A stretch of DNA of 13,392 nt, from NCBI GenBank assembly GCA_937923585.1, contig CALDSM010000217.1, positions 1 to 13,392 on the forward strand. The letters run 5' to 3'. A program made the position numbers and the translations under genes. This document shows positions 1-6,790 of the stretch, one piece after another; within the stretch, counting starts at the first letter, position 1; each line of letters starts with the position of its first letter. Source of the stretch: an uncultured bacterium (lineage in GTDB: Bacteria; Hydrogenedentota; Hydrogenedentia; Hydrogenedentales; CAITNO01). The notes beneath the pieces were generated by a model. It worked only from the letters and a program-made list of their open reading frames with translations. It ran no database searches and was not told the DNA's origin.

Positions 1-2
1 CC

Positions 3-1799
3 GTGCTTGAGGCGCGGATGGAGGCGGCGCGCGCCCGCGGTTACCGCTCGGGCATCAATGTGCTCGCCACGCTGGGGCACCATGAGGAGAATCTGGCCAA
101 CTCGCTTTCGGGGGAATACACCCCGATGACCGATCCCGCCGACAATGTCTGCCGCGGGTCGTTTTGCCCCAATGATCCGCGCCTGCGGGAGTACATCGCC
201 AGGGTATATGAAACCGTCGCCTCGGTCCATCCTGATTACATTTGGATTGACGACGACGTGCGTCTTTTTGGGCACATGCCTGTCATGGCCTGCTGTTTCT
301 GCGACACCTGCGTTGCGCTGTTCTCCAGGCGTTCCGGAACGTCCCTGACCCGTGACAGTCTCGCCGCCGCACTCGGCGGGGGCACGCTTGAGGAGCGGCT
401 CAGACTCCGCCGCGCCTTCCTGCAGCACAACCGGGACACCATCAGCGAACTTTTCAAGCACATCGAGGCCACGGTTCACAAGACGGCGCCCGGTATGCCG
501 CTGGGATTCATGACGGGTGACCGTTTCTTCGAGGGATACGGCTTTGACACCTGGGCCGGGGTGCTGGCGGGCCCGTCGGAGTCGCCCGTGCTGTGGCGTC
601 CCGGGGGCGGCGCCTATCGCGAGGACAGCCTGGACGCCTTTCCCGACAAGGCCCATGCGATGGGCCGCCAGGTGGCCCTGCTGCCCGCCCGCGTGCGGTG
701 CATCCAGTCGGAGGTCGAAAGCTTTCCCTACCAGCGGCTCAAGAAGAGCGTTCACGCCACCGCGATGGAGGCGGCCGCCTACATCGCCGCGGGCTGCACG
801 GGCACGGCCTTTAACGTCATGTCGCAGTACAACGAGCCGCTCGGCGAATTCGCGCCCCTGGTGGCCGGTCTTCGGGAAGCGCGCCCGTTTCTCGATTTGC
901 TCGCAAAACACCTCGGACGCTTCGCGCCGGTGGGCGTCCACAGCGGATGGGTCCGGGACACCTATGCGGCGTCCAATCCCGACGGTGCCTGGTTTTCGGG
1001 TCCTGCCGCGCCGGGGCACTGCAACGAGATCTGGGCGACGGGGCTGCCCGCCGCATACAGCGCCGCCCATGCGCCGATCACGGCCTTCTCCGCCGACACG
1101 GTCCTGGCACTCACCGAAGACGAGCTCAGGGCGGCTCTGGCCAAAGGCGTGTATCTCGACGGCCCCGCCCTGACGCGCCTGAATGACATGGGTTATGGGG
1201 AACTCACCGGATTCGCCGTCGAAAACACGCTGCACGCGGACTGCATCGAGGAAATGACGGACCATTCCCTGAACGGGGCGTTCGCGGGACGCCGCCGCAA
1301 TGGCCGCCAGTCCTTCTGGAAGTGTCCGGCCTGCCTCCTGCGGCCCACCGCCGCGGGTGCGCAGTCCCTGTCCCGGTGCGTGGACTACACGGCCCCGTGC
1401 TGTGTCGGTGTGTTTGAGAACAGACTCGGCGGGCGCGTGTGCGTCGCCGGCTATTATCCGTGGGAACAACTGCAGAACCTGAGCAAGTCGTCCCAGCTCA
1501 AGTCCGTCATGCGCTGGCTCTCGAAAGACACCCTGCCCGCGTATGTCTCGTCGTTTCACCGCATCAATCTGTGGGTCCGGGAAACCGATCCGGGCCGGTT
1601 CGCCATCGCCCTGCTGAACGCCTACCTTGACCCGGCCGCCCCTTTTGAAATCCAAATCCGGACGGAACGGGACACCATCGAGTTCTTCGACAAGGCGTGT
1701 GTGCGGACAACGGTTCGCGTGTCGGACCGGCGGGATTCCTATGCGCGTTTTGTGCTGCCGACGCTTCCACCGTGGGAGGTGGCCCTGCTCTCCGTATAG
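3..1799 (+). CDS. GH42-like glycoside hydrolase family protein, 5' truncated by the window edge
   Basis: The frame is open to the left edge, and the GTG at 3 is only its first possible codon, so the N-terminus is missing. 598 residues are visible. The order fits a GH42-type enzyme: a TIM barrel (about 1-300), a ThuA/GATase-like middle domain (about 310-420, with the phrase GVYLDGPAL), and a C-terminal beta domain. Cysteines C55, C98, C100 and C103 reproduce the C then C-x-C-x2-C spacing of the zinc site I recall from GH42 beta-galactosidases. Where the family normally has the Asn-Glu acid/base pair, this protein reads WIDDD (81-85). E237 or E239 (QSEVESFP) lies where the nucleophile would be expected. 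Either substrate and chemistry differ from beta-galactosidase or catalysis is lost. The family call is by motif reading only. No signal peptide can be judged. Confidence 0.7.
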   Translation: MLEARMEAARARGYRSGINVLATLGHHEENLANSLSGEYTPMTDPADNVCRGSFCPNDPRLREYIARVYETVASVHPDYIWIDDDVRLFGHMPVMACCFCDTCVALFSRRSGTSLTRDSLAAALGGGTLEERLRLRRAFLQHNRDTISELFKHIEATVHKTAPGMPLGFMTGDRFFEGYGFDTWAGVLAGPSESPVLWRPGGGAYREDSLDAFPDKAHAMGRQVALLPARVRCIQSEVESFPYQRLKKSVHATAMEAAAYIAAGCTGTAFNVMSQYNEPLGEFAPLVAGLREARPFLDLLAKHLGRFAPVGVHSGWVRDTYAASNPDGAWFSGPAAPGHCNEIWATGLPAAYSAAHAPITAFSADTVLALTEDELRAALAKGVYLDGPALTRLNDMGYGELTGFAVENTLHADCIEEMTDHSLNGAFAGRRRNGRQSFWKCPACLLRPTAAGAQSLSRCVDYTAPCCVGVFENRLGGRVCVAGYYPWEQLQNLSKSSQLKSVMRWLSKDTLPAYVSSFHRINLWVRETDPGRFAIALLNAYLDPAAPFEIQIRTERDTIEFFDKACVRTTVRVSDRRDSYARFVLPTLPPWEVALLSV

Positions 1800-1908
1800 A
1801 CACTCTGAACAGCCCGACTGTGGAAAGAGCGGGGAGGATGCGGGCCGGTTCATGCCGCCTTGGACTTTCGGGCCCGGTCCTGAACCCCGGAAAGCGGCGG
1901 AGGACGGA

Positions 1909-1937
1909 TTGCCAAACATTGACTTGTGCTATATACT
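1909..1937 (+). promoter_or_regulatory. Candidate sigma-70 promoter for the pseudopilin gene
   Basis: TTGCCA (1909-1914) and TATACT (1932-1937) are separated by 17 bases; each hexamer matches consensus at 5 of 6 positions. Transcription would begin near 1944, leaving a leader of about 50 bases that ends in a strong ribosome binding site, AAGGAG at 1980-1985, 8 bases before the ATG. A second -35-like TTGACT at 1919 is too close to the -10 to be used with it. The pseudopilin therefore probably has its own promoter rather than depending on the upstream GH42-like gene. Confidence 0.5.
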
Positions 1938-1993
1938 GTCTTTGCTCGTGGTAGGTGTTATCTTGAAATGGGCCTCAAGAAGGAGCAGGAATC

Positions 1994-2986
1994 ATGAGTA
2001 ACGGGAGACGCACGGGGTTTACACTGATTGAGCTGCTGGTTGTAATTGCGATCATCGGCATTCTGGCGGCCATTCTGCTGCCGGCGCTGGCGCGGGCGCG
2101 CGAGGCGGCGCGCCGCTCAAGCTGCCAGAACAATCTCAAACAATGGGGCCTGGTGTTCAAGATGTACAGCGGCGAATCGAAGGGGCAGGTGTTCCCGCCG
2201 GTGCTTGCCCGCGACATCAACCGGCCGGTCTTTTACGATCCCGACAATTCCGCCGCGCCTCCGACCACGGGGTCGAGCTCCATCGGCTTTCTGCTGATGC
2301 CGGGGCCGGACAGCGTTGCGGTGTATCCCGAGTACTGCACCGATCCCAAGATCGCCTTCTGTCCGTCCTCCGCGCAGTACACCCCGAAGGCCGCCGAGTT
2401 CTCCGACGGCAGGAGCTGTTTCGGCTACATGGCCAACGACCTGCAGCGTTGTGCCGGCTCGGCGGGCACGTGTTACACGTATCTGGGCTGGGTGATAGAC
2501 CATGCCGATTCCCAGCATGCGAGCCTGACCCTGACGCTTCCCGCGCCCATCAACTCTCTGAACGGTCCCAAACAGGTTGCCTACGCCGTGATGAAAGTCC
2601 TGCTTGGCCACATCAACAACGGCCCCGGCATTGAAAAGGATGTGGACGGTGATGTTGACTTGACCCAATGGGCGGGGGACCCCGATTGCCCGTGCGGCAA
2701 CGGCGGCGGCAATACGGTCTACCGTCTCAAGGAGGGCGCCGAGCGTTTCATGATCACCGACATCAACAACGCGGGCGGCTCGGCCAAGGCGCAGAGCAGC
2801 ATCTGGGTCATGTTCGACCGGCTCGCCACCAACACGAAGGACTTCAACCACATTCCCGGCGGCGCAAACGTGCTCTTTATGGACGGCCACTGCGAGTTCC
2901 AGAAGTACCAGCAGACGGGCCCCGCGCCGACCAATGGCGGCGTGGCGAACATCATCGGCTCCGTGACCAGGGCGCTGGGCGTGTAG
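1994..2986 (+). CDS. Type IV pilin-like / type II secretion pseudopilin with C-terminal H-x10-DG motif
   Basis: A 330-residue protein with a class III prepilin signal. It has a short basic leader, RRTG, with peptidase cleavage expected after G8, then FTLIELLV with the conserved Glu at +5 (E13) and one hydrophobic helix (about 9-32). The C-terminus carries the 'prepilin processing-associated' motif as H286, ten residues, then D297-G298-H299; the family is named H-X9-DG, so this copy has one extra residue. The globular part is rich in Gly and Cys (including CPCGNGGG). Such proteins are numerous in Planctomycetota, Lentisphaerota and Hydrogenedentota; their role is unsettled, with surface fibres or polysaccharide binding proposed. 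The start is fixed by AAGGAG 8 bases upstream. It lies between two glycosidase-like genes on the same strand, which hints at a surface role in carbohydrate use. Confidence 0.9.
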   Translation: MSNGRRTGFTLIELLVVIAIIGILAAILLPALARAREAARRSSCQNNLKQWGLVFKMYSGESKGQVFPPVLARDINRPVFYDPDNSAAPPTTGSSSIGFLLMPGPDSVAVYPEYCTDPKIAFCPSSAQYTPKAAEFSDGRSCFGYMANDLQRCAGSAGTCYTYLGWVIDHADSQHASLTLTLPAPINSLNGPKQVAYAVMKVLLGHINNGPGIEKDVDGDVDLTQWAGDPDCPCGNGGGNTVYRLKEGAERFMITDINNAGGSAKAQSSIWVMFDRLATNTKDFNHIPGGANVLFMDGHCEFQKYQQTGPAPTNGGVANIIGSVTRALGV

Positions 2987-3010
2987 GGGATTTCGGTCCG
3001 GATTATTCGA

Positions 3011-3056
3011 CGGGCGAACAGCGCTCCAGGCCGGGGCAGGTTTGCCCGTTTCTCTT
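3011..3056 (+). terminator. Weak candidate intrinsic terminator after the pseudopilin gene
   Basis: CGGGCGAA (3011-3018) can pair with TTTGCCCG (3041-3048) with one G-T wobble, leaving a 22-base loop and followed by a T-rich run (TTTCTCTT, 3049-3056). A smaller alternative hairpin is GGGCA/TGCCC (3034-3038/3043-3047). The large loop and interrupted T run make this only a possible terminator. If it works, the next gene needs its own promoter, and I see no strong one in the remaining 40 bases. Confidence 0.3.
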
Positions 3057-3095
3057 ATGACCAGCCGCAGGCCCTGTTCGATTGAGGAGGCAGAC

Positions 3096-4472
3096 ATGGC
3101 GTCATCACTGTGCAAAGAACTCTGTGCCGGTCTTGCCATTGCTTTGCTCGGCCTTAATGCAAACGCCGACCCGGCCGAGGACGTGCTGAACCGCCAGCGG
3201 GAATTCAACGCCGTCCAGATTATGTACCGAAGCGGTGTGCCGCACACCGACCGGCAGGGACGTCTGCTGACCGGGTATGATCCGGACAAGTCCTTCTTCC
3301 AGATTGGCTCATGGGGCGCGCCCCTGCCCGGCAAATACTACGACTCCGAGTGCGACTGGGCTGTGCTCCAGGCGGCCGGTTACAACACCGTGTGGCCCTG
3401 GGCGGCCGACCCCGAAAAGGCACTTGAAACCGGGGCGTCCTTCGGCATGCAGATTGTTTCGATGGGCGAAATCGCGGAAGAGAAGCTGGCGGCGATCAAG
3501 GACCATCCAAACCTGCTGGGAAACGTCTGGATGGATGAGCCCATCGGCGGCCTGGGCAGCAAGGACATGGACGACCTCTTTGCCAAGTTCACGGCCTACC
3601 GCGACAGGGCGCGCTCGATTGCGCCGGGACTGCCGGTCTTCGTCAATGACGCGCCGTGGATAATGCCGCCGGCGACCGCGTGGTGGCTGAAATGGAACTC
3701 CGCCGGCGATGTCTCCTGCCACGACAATTATCCTGTCATGAACCGCACCGGACGCGCGGTCTCCATCGGCGCAGACCCCAACGGCATTCCGCAGACCGTC
3801 TCGCTGGCCGTGGGTGATGTCAAGGAACAGAAGCCGGTATGGCTTATTGTCGGGGCGTTCGACCAGCCCGGCGCGTACGGTCAGGCCTTTCCGTTCCGCC
3901 ACCCGACGCCGGAGCAACTGCGCGCGTGCGTGTACGCGGGGATCATTCACGGCGCGACGGGCATCGTGTATTTCATTTGGGACAGTTACGTGCCGCGCGA
4001 CGGGGCCGTCATTGGCATGTCGCCCAATCCGCTGCCGCATTACACGCCCAACCCGCACCAGGAGGGCTACCCCCAGCCGACGCCCGCCACGCCGCTGCAA
4101 CGCATCAACGCGAAGGCGCTGTGGGAAACCGCGGCCCAGGTCAACCGCGAAATCACGGAACTCGTTCCCGCCATCCTCTCGCCCACCGTCGGCGCGGACG
4201 TGCCCTACACGCTCAAGATCGAAGGAAAAGCGCCGACCGCCACACCCATCCGCACGCTGCTGAAACGGGCACCCGACGGGAGCCACATCCTGCTTACGGC
4301 CAATGTGGACGACGCCGTGCTCAAGGTCGGCTATGAATTTCCCCGTCCGCTCGAAAAGGTCGAGGTCCTGTTCGAGAACCGCCTCCCGGAAATTCTGGCG
4401 CCGGGCGCCAAGACCTTCGAACTCAGCTATGAACCCTTCGCCGTGCATGCCGTGCGGATTGCGATGCCGTAA
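3096..4472 (+). CDS. Secreted glycoside-hydrolase-like TIM-barrel protein
   Basis: 458 residues from the ATG at 3096. That start is chosen over in-frame ATGs further upstream because GAGGAGG (3084-3090) lies 5 bases before it and because it places a Sec signal peptide at the very N-terminus, with cleavage expected after ANA (A24). The rest reads as a (beta/alpha)8 barrel: SWGAPLPGKYYDSE near the first strand, W145-M-D-E148-P at the strand 4 position where clan GH-A enzymes carry the acid/base Glu, HDNYP mid-barrel, and HGATGIVYFIWDSY at strand 8. A beta-rich domain (about 390-458) closes the protein. The strand 7 region (KPVWLIVGAF) shows no obvious nucleophile Glu, so retaining hydrolysis is uncertain. 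It lies 109 bases after the pseudopilin gene and probably acts outside the cytoplasm. The substrate cannot be read from sequence. Confidence 0.7.
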   Translation: MASSLCKELCAGLAIALLGLNANADPAEDVLNRQREFNAVQIMYRSGVPHTDRQGRLLTGYDPDKSFFQIGSWGAPLPGKYYDSECDWAVLQAAGYNTVWPWAADPEKALETGASFGMQIVSMGEIAEEKLAAIKDHPNLLGNVWMDEPIGGLGSKDMDDLFAKFTAYRDRARSIAPGLPVFVNDAPWIMPPATAWWLKWNSAGDVSCHDNYPVMNRTGRAVSIGADPNGIPQTVSLAVGDVKEQKPVWLIVGAFDQPGAYGQAFPFRHPTPEQLRACVYAGIIHGATGIVYFIWDSYVPRDGAVIGMSPNPLPHYTPNPHQEGYPQPTPATPLQRINAKALWETAAQVNREITELVPAILSPTVGADVPYTLKIEGKAPTATPIRTLLKRAPDGSHILLTANVDDAVLKVGYEFPRPLEKVEVLFENRLPEILAPGAKTFELSYEPFAVHAVRIAMP

Positions 4473-4540
4473 AGCTGCCGGGGTCAATTGAAAAGCGTGT
4501 CTTTCCAGACTCGTGCCATAACAAGTCCCATATAAAAGTA

Positions 4541-4570
4541 TTGCCAATTATGCGGACGATGGTGTACAAT
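4541..4570 (+). promoter_or_regulatory. Candidate promoter of the brnTA pair, predicting a leaderless transcript
   Basis: TTGCCA (4541-4546) and TACAAT (4565-4570) are 18 bases apart. The A of the toxin ATG is at 4577, 7 bases beyond the -10, just where transcription is expected to begin. No Shine-Dalgarno sequence precedes the ATG. The simplest reading is a message starting at or next to the start codon. The same TTGCCA -35 hexamer is used in the pseudopilin promoter candidate. Confidence 0.5.
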
Positions 4571-4576
4571 TAATGC
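4545..4576. repeat. Imperfect direct repeat spanning the brnTA promoter, possible BrnA operator
   Basis: CAATTATGC (4545-4553) and CAATTAATGC (4567-4576) start 22 bases apart, about two helical turns. One overlaps the -35 and the other the -10 and start region. BrnA antitoxins are ribbon-helix-helix proteins known to repress their own operon, and such proteins commonly bind repeated half-sites in phase. Operator function is inferred from position and spacing only. Confidence 0.35.
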
Positions 4577-4864
4577 ATGAAGCGAGCCCGCTTTGAATGG
4601 GATGACGAGAAGAATGTTGAGAACACCGCCAAACACGGCGTTTCGTTCGAGACCGCACAGCGTGCCTTCCTCGATCCATGCCGTGTCATTGCCGAGGATA
4701 TCGCGCACAGCAGTTCCGAAAACCGGTTCTACTGTATCGGCCGCGCAGGTGAGGGCATTGTCACCGTTCGCTTCACCTTTCGGGGCGGCATCATCCGGAT
4801 TTTTGGCGCGGGATACTGGCGAAAAGGAAAGAGACTCTATGAAACCGAGAATAAAATACACTGA
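4577..4864 (+). CDS. brnT: BrnT family toxin, type II toxin-antitoxin system
   Basis: 95 residues, the usual BrnT length. The N-terminus reads FEWDDEKNVENTAKHGVSFE, matching the family signature (F-x-W-D, K, N, KHG-V-x-F-E), followed by a predicted antiparallel sheet (about 45-80). BrnT toxins have a RelE-like fold and act as ribonucleases that stop translation; BrnA neutralises them. The C-terminal end reads GAGYWRKGKRLYE in place of the more common SAR-type motif, which I believe marks a BrnT subfamily rather than damage. The ATG at 4577 is the start because the family motif begins a few residues later. There is no Shine-Dalgarno site, and the candidate promoter predicts a leaderless mRNA. 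The antitoxin gene begins inside its last codons in another frame (26-base overlap). The DNA is less GC-rich than its neighbours, consistent with horizontal gain. Confidence 0.9.
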   Translation: MKRARFEWDDEKNVENTAKHGVSFETAQRAFLDPCRVIAEDIAHSSSENRFYCIGRAGEGIVTVRFTFRGGIIRIFGAGYWRKGKRLYETENKIH

Positions 4865-5078
4865 CGAGCCGTTGGGAACGCTCAAGGCCGTCGGTGACTT
4901 CCTGCCTCCGCCGGAGAAACTGGTGCTCAAAGAAGACCAGGTAAAGGTGACCATTGCGTTGAGCAAGAAGAGCGTGGACTTCTTCAAGAGCGTTGCCCGC
5001 CAGAATCATACCTCCTATCAGAAGATGATCCGGCGTGTCATTGACCTCTACAGTGCGAATTACGGCGGTGGCGCGTGA
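4839..5078 (+). CDS. brnA: BrnA/CopG-like ribbon-helix-helix antitoxin
   Basis: 79 residues starting at the ATG at 4839, which overlaps the end of brnT by 26 bases; AAGGA (4824-4828) lies 10 bases upstream, inside the toxin gene. The same frame is open further upstream, but that stretch is antitoxin-unrelated read-through of brnT in another frame. The N-terminal part (about 1-33, with DFLPPPEKL) is the kind of toxin-binding extension seen in BrnT partners. The C-terminal part, VKVTIALS then SVDFFKSVARQ and YQKMIRRVIDLY, is a strand-helix-helix ribbon-helix-helix DNA-binding unit. It should neutralise BrnT and, as a complex, repress the promoter at 4541-4570. Toxin-first order with overlapping genes is normal for this family. 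Confidence 0.88.
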   Translation: MKPRIKYTDEPLGTLKAVGDFLPPPEKLVLKEDQVKVTIALSKKSVDFFKSVARQNHTSYQKMIRRVIDLYSANYGGGA

Positions 5079-5113
5079 CGCATTGCCCAAACAGCATCTC
5101 GAGGCAATAGACG

Positions 5114-5168
5114 GCCTCCCCCATTTCTCTTTCCCCGGCCAATAGGGGCAAAGCCTCCCCAATTCTCT
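5114..5168. repeat. Short imperfect direct repeat in the convergent gap after brnA
   Basis: GCCTCCCCCATTTCTCT (5114-5130) and GCCTCCCCAATTCTCT (5153-5168) are near-copies separated by 22 bases, in the 129-base gap between brnA and the oppositely oriented PQQ-like gene. ATTGCC/GGCAAT (5082-5087/5103-5108) is a further small inverted repeat. Neither has a T run that would make a convincing terminator. The meaning is unknown. Confidence 0.4.
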
Positions 5169-5207
5169 GCGCTTGGGAAGTCCCCTACAGCGGCATTGAC
5201 GGCACCC

Positions 5208-6479
5208 CTAATCCTTCAGCGCGACCTTGTACAGATGGGTCTTCGTGCGCAGCAGCAGGGCCTTTTCCGTCACCGCGGGTGAGGTCCACAGTTCGCCGTC
5301 AAGCTGGTTGGCCGCCAGTTCGCGGTATTGCCGTTCCGGTGCGAATACGGTTGTGGTGCCCTTGGTGTTCGAGATATAGACCCGGTCGTTTGCGGCCAGC
5401 AGTGAAGCCCCAAACTTGCCTTTCAGACGATTCGACCAGACCGGTGCTCCTGTGATTGCCTCTGTGCAGGCCAGGACACCCTCGTCAGTGACTGTGTAGA
5501 GGAGATCTCCCGCCAGCACGGGCGAGGTCTGAAACGGCGTGTCCTTGGTCATCTTCCAGGCCACGTGCGAATTGAGCACATCGCCCATGCCACCCTCGCG
5601 GATGGCCAGAAGCTCGCTTTCGCCGGGATGACCGCCGGTGTTCACGAACAGCAGTCCGTGGCCGTGAACGATGCTTGAAATGGTGCTGTCCACGCCGTAA
5701 CGCACCCTCCAGATTTCCTTGCCGGTCCGCGGTTCATGCCCCGTGACCAGGAAGGCGCCGTTGCTCACCAGTTGCGGCGCGCCGTTGACTTGGATGATCG
5801 CAGGCGTCTGAAAGGACTTGCGGAAAACCGGCTTGGTGTCCGGAGTGTAGATGTCGGCCGGACGGTGGTACACCCACACGGTTTCACCAGTCTTCTTGTC
5901 CAGCGCCGTCATGAACTGCTTGTCCACCCCCTCAAGGGTGAGTATGAGCAGGTCCTCGAAAAGGACGGGCGAGGAGGCCGGGCCCTGCATGTGGTCGCAA
6001 TTCAAATCCGAACGCCGCCACAGGATTTCGCCGGACGCGGTGTCTATGCATGCCGTGCCAAAGGTGCCGTAGTGGACATAGACACGCCCCGCTTCAAGGG
6101 TGGCCGAAGGTGTCGCATATGAATTGAGCGCGTTGATCGCTTGCGGCTTTTCCGGGCGGAACACTTCGATGTCCTGGCTGATCTTTCCCGAATTCAAATC
6201 AATGCCGACCGCGTACAGCGCCGTTCCGTCTTCCTTGGCGGTCGTGACCCAAATCTGGTCGCCCCACACCACGGGCGTGGAATAGCCGAGGTCATGGATG
6301 CCCGTCTTCCAGGCGATGTTCTCCGTTTCCGACCAGTGGAGGGGCAGGTCCGTCGCATCAGTCCGCCCATCCGCCGTCGGGCCGCGCCAGGCCGGCCAGT
6401 TTCCATCGGCATGCACGGTGCCCATACAAATTACGACGGCAAGGATCAGAGCACCTATACGCATAATCGCCCACTCCAT
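5208..6479 (-). CDS. Secreted PQQ-like beta-propeller repeat protein
   Basis: 423 residues from the ATG at 6479, chosen because AAGGTG (6494-6489) lies 9 bases upstream and a Sec signal peptide then begins at once, with cleavage expected after VHA (A24). An in-frame TTG at 6521 would add 14 residues before the signal and is less likely. The mature protein opens with NWPAWRGPTADG, the usual opening of planctomycete-type PQQ-like proteins. It then carries W-motif blades: TASGEILW (147-154), TGETVW (197-202), TGKEIW (252-257) and TGAPVW (343-348). The fold is a beta-propeller related to quinoprotein dehydrogenases and BamB. I see no heme motif and no sign that PQQ is bound, so a binding or scaffold role is as likely as an enzyme. 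It is convergent with brnTA and lies about 400 bases beyond the end of the MocA-type gene, so is probably a separate unit. Confidence 0.85.
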   Translation of the reverse strand: MEWAIMRIGALILAVVICMGTVHADGNWPAWRGPTADGRTDATDLPLHWSETENIAWKTGIHDLGYSTPVVWGDQIWVTTAKEDGTALYAVGIDLNSGKISQDIEVFRPEKPQAINALNSYATPSATLEAGRVYVHYGTFGTACIDTASGEILWRRSDLNCDHMQGPASSPVLFEDLLILTLEGVDKQFMTALDKKTGETVWVYHRPADIYTPDTKPVFRKSFQTPAIIQVNGAPQLVSNGAFLVTGHEPRTGKEIWRVRYGVDSTISSIVHGHGLLFVNTGGHPGESELLAIREGGMGDVLNSHVAWKMTKDTPFQTSPVLAGDLLYTVTDEGVLACTEAITGAPVWSNRLKGKFGASLLAANDRVYISNTKGTTTVFAPERQYRELAANQLDGELWTSPAVTEKALLLRTKTHLYKVALKD

Positions 6480-6632
6480 ACTATCCGTCACCTTCTTGCT
6501 TTTCTTCGACGCAACTCCCAATACAATACTGCCAAATCATTCTGGGCCAAGCAAACGGCCCATTCCCTTGAGGGACATGACCGGCGTATCCGCCATTTGG
6601 CAGAGGAGCGCGGCGCCCGATTATTCCCCGAA

Positions 6633-6663
6633 TCGTGGTGATATTCTAACCACTTCGTGGTGA
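6633..6663. repeat. Pair of TCGTGGTGA direct repeats, 22 bases apart
   Basis: TCGTGGTGA occurs at 6633-6641 and identically at 6655-6663. An ACCAC at 6649-6653 between them can pair with either copy, most tightly with the second (ACCAC-TTC-GTGGT). The 22-base start-to-start spacing places both copies on the same DNA face. It sits about 155 bases upstream of the PQQ-like gene, so a regulator site is possible; a remnant of the adjacent palindromic repeats is the alternative. Confidence 0.4.
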
Positions 6664-6790
6664 ATTTGCATGGTCGGTTTCGAGAGGGTGGTTGAATGAC
6701 GCCCCGTTTCATGAAAACGGGCTCGTTTCGTCCGCGGATGCCGACAGGTTGGAGCGCAACGCCTGTGTCGCCTTTTCAGGGCTCCATCCA

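Noticed and set aside
3042..3095. Upstream ATG or other in-frame start for the secreted TIM-barrel protein
   Set aside because: It would put 18 polar residues before the signal peptide, and the strong GAGGAGG site serves the ATG at 3096.
2117..3334. 405-residue minus-strand open frame across the pseudopilin gene
   Set aside because: Spans two real plus-strand genes and their gap; the translation has no recognisable family features, whereas the plus-strand frames do.
3309..4547. 412-residue minus-strand open frame
   Set aside because: Antisense to the secreted TIM-barrel gene, which has a signal peptide, ribosome binding site and family motifs.
4593..4838. Extended antitoxin reading frame of 161 residues
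   Set aside because: The first 82 codons are brnT read in another frame; the family-like sequence starts at the ATG at 4839 with its own AAGGA site.
5079..5207. Terminator for the convergent brnA and PQQ-like genes
   Set aside because: Short G/C-rich pairings exist (for example around 5142-5160) but they are bulged and have no T run on either strand.
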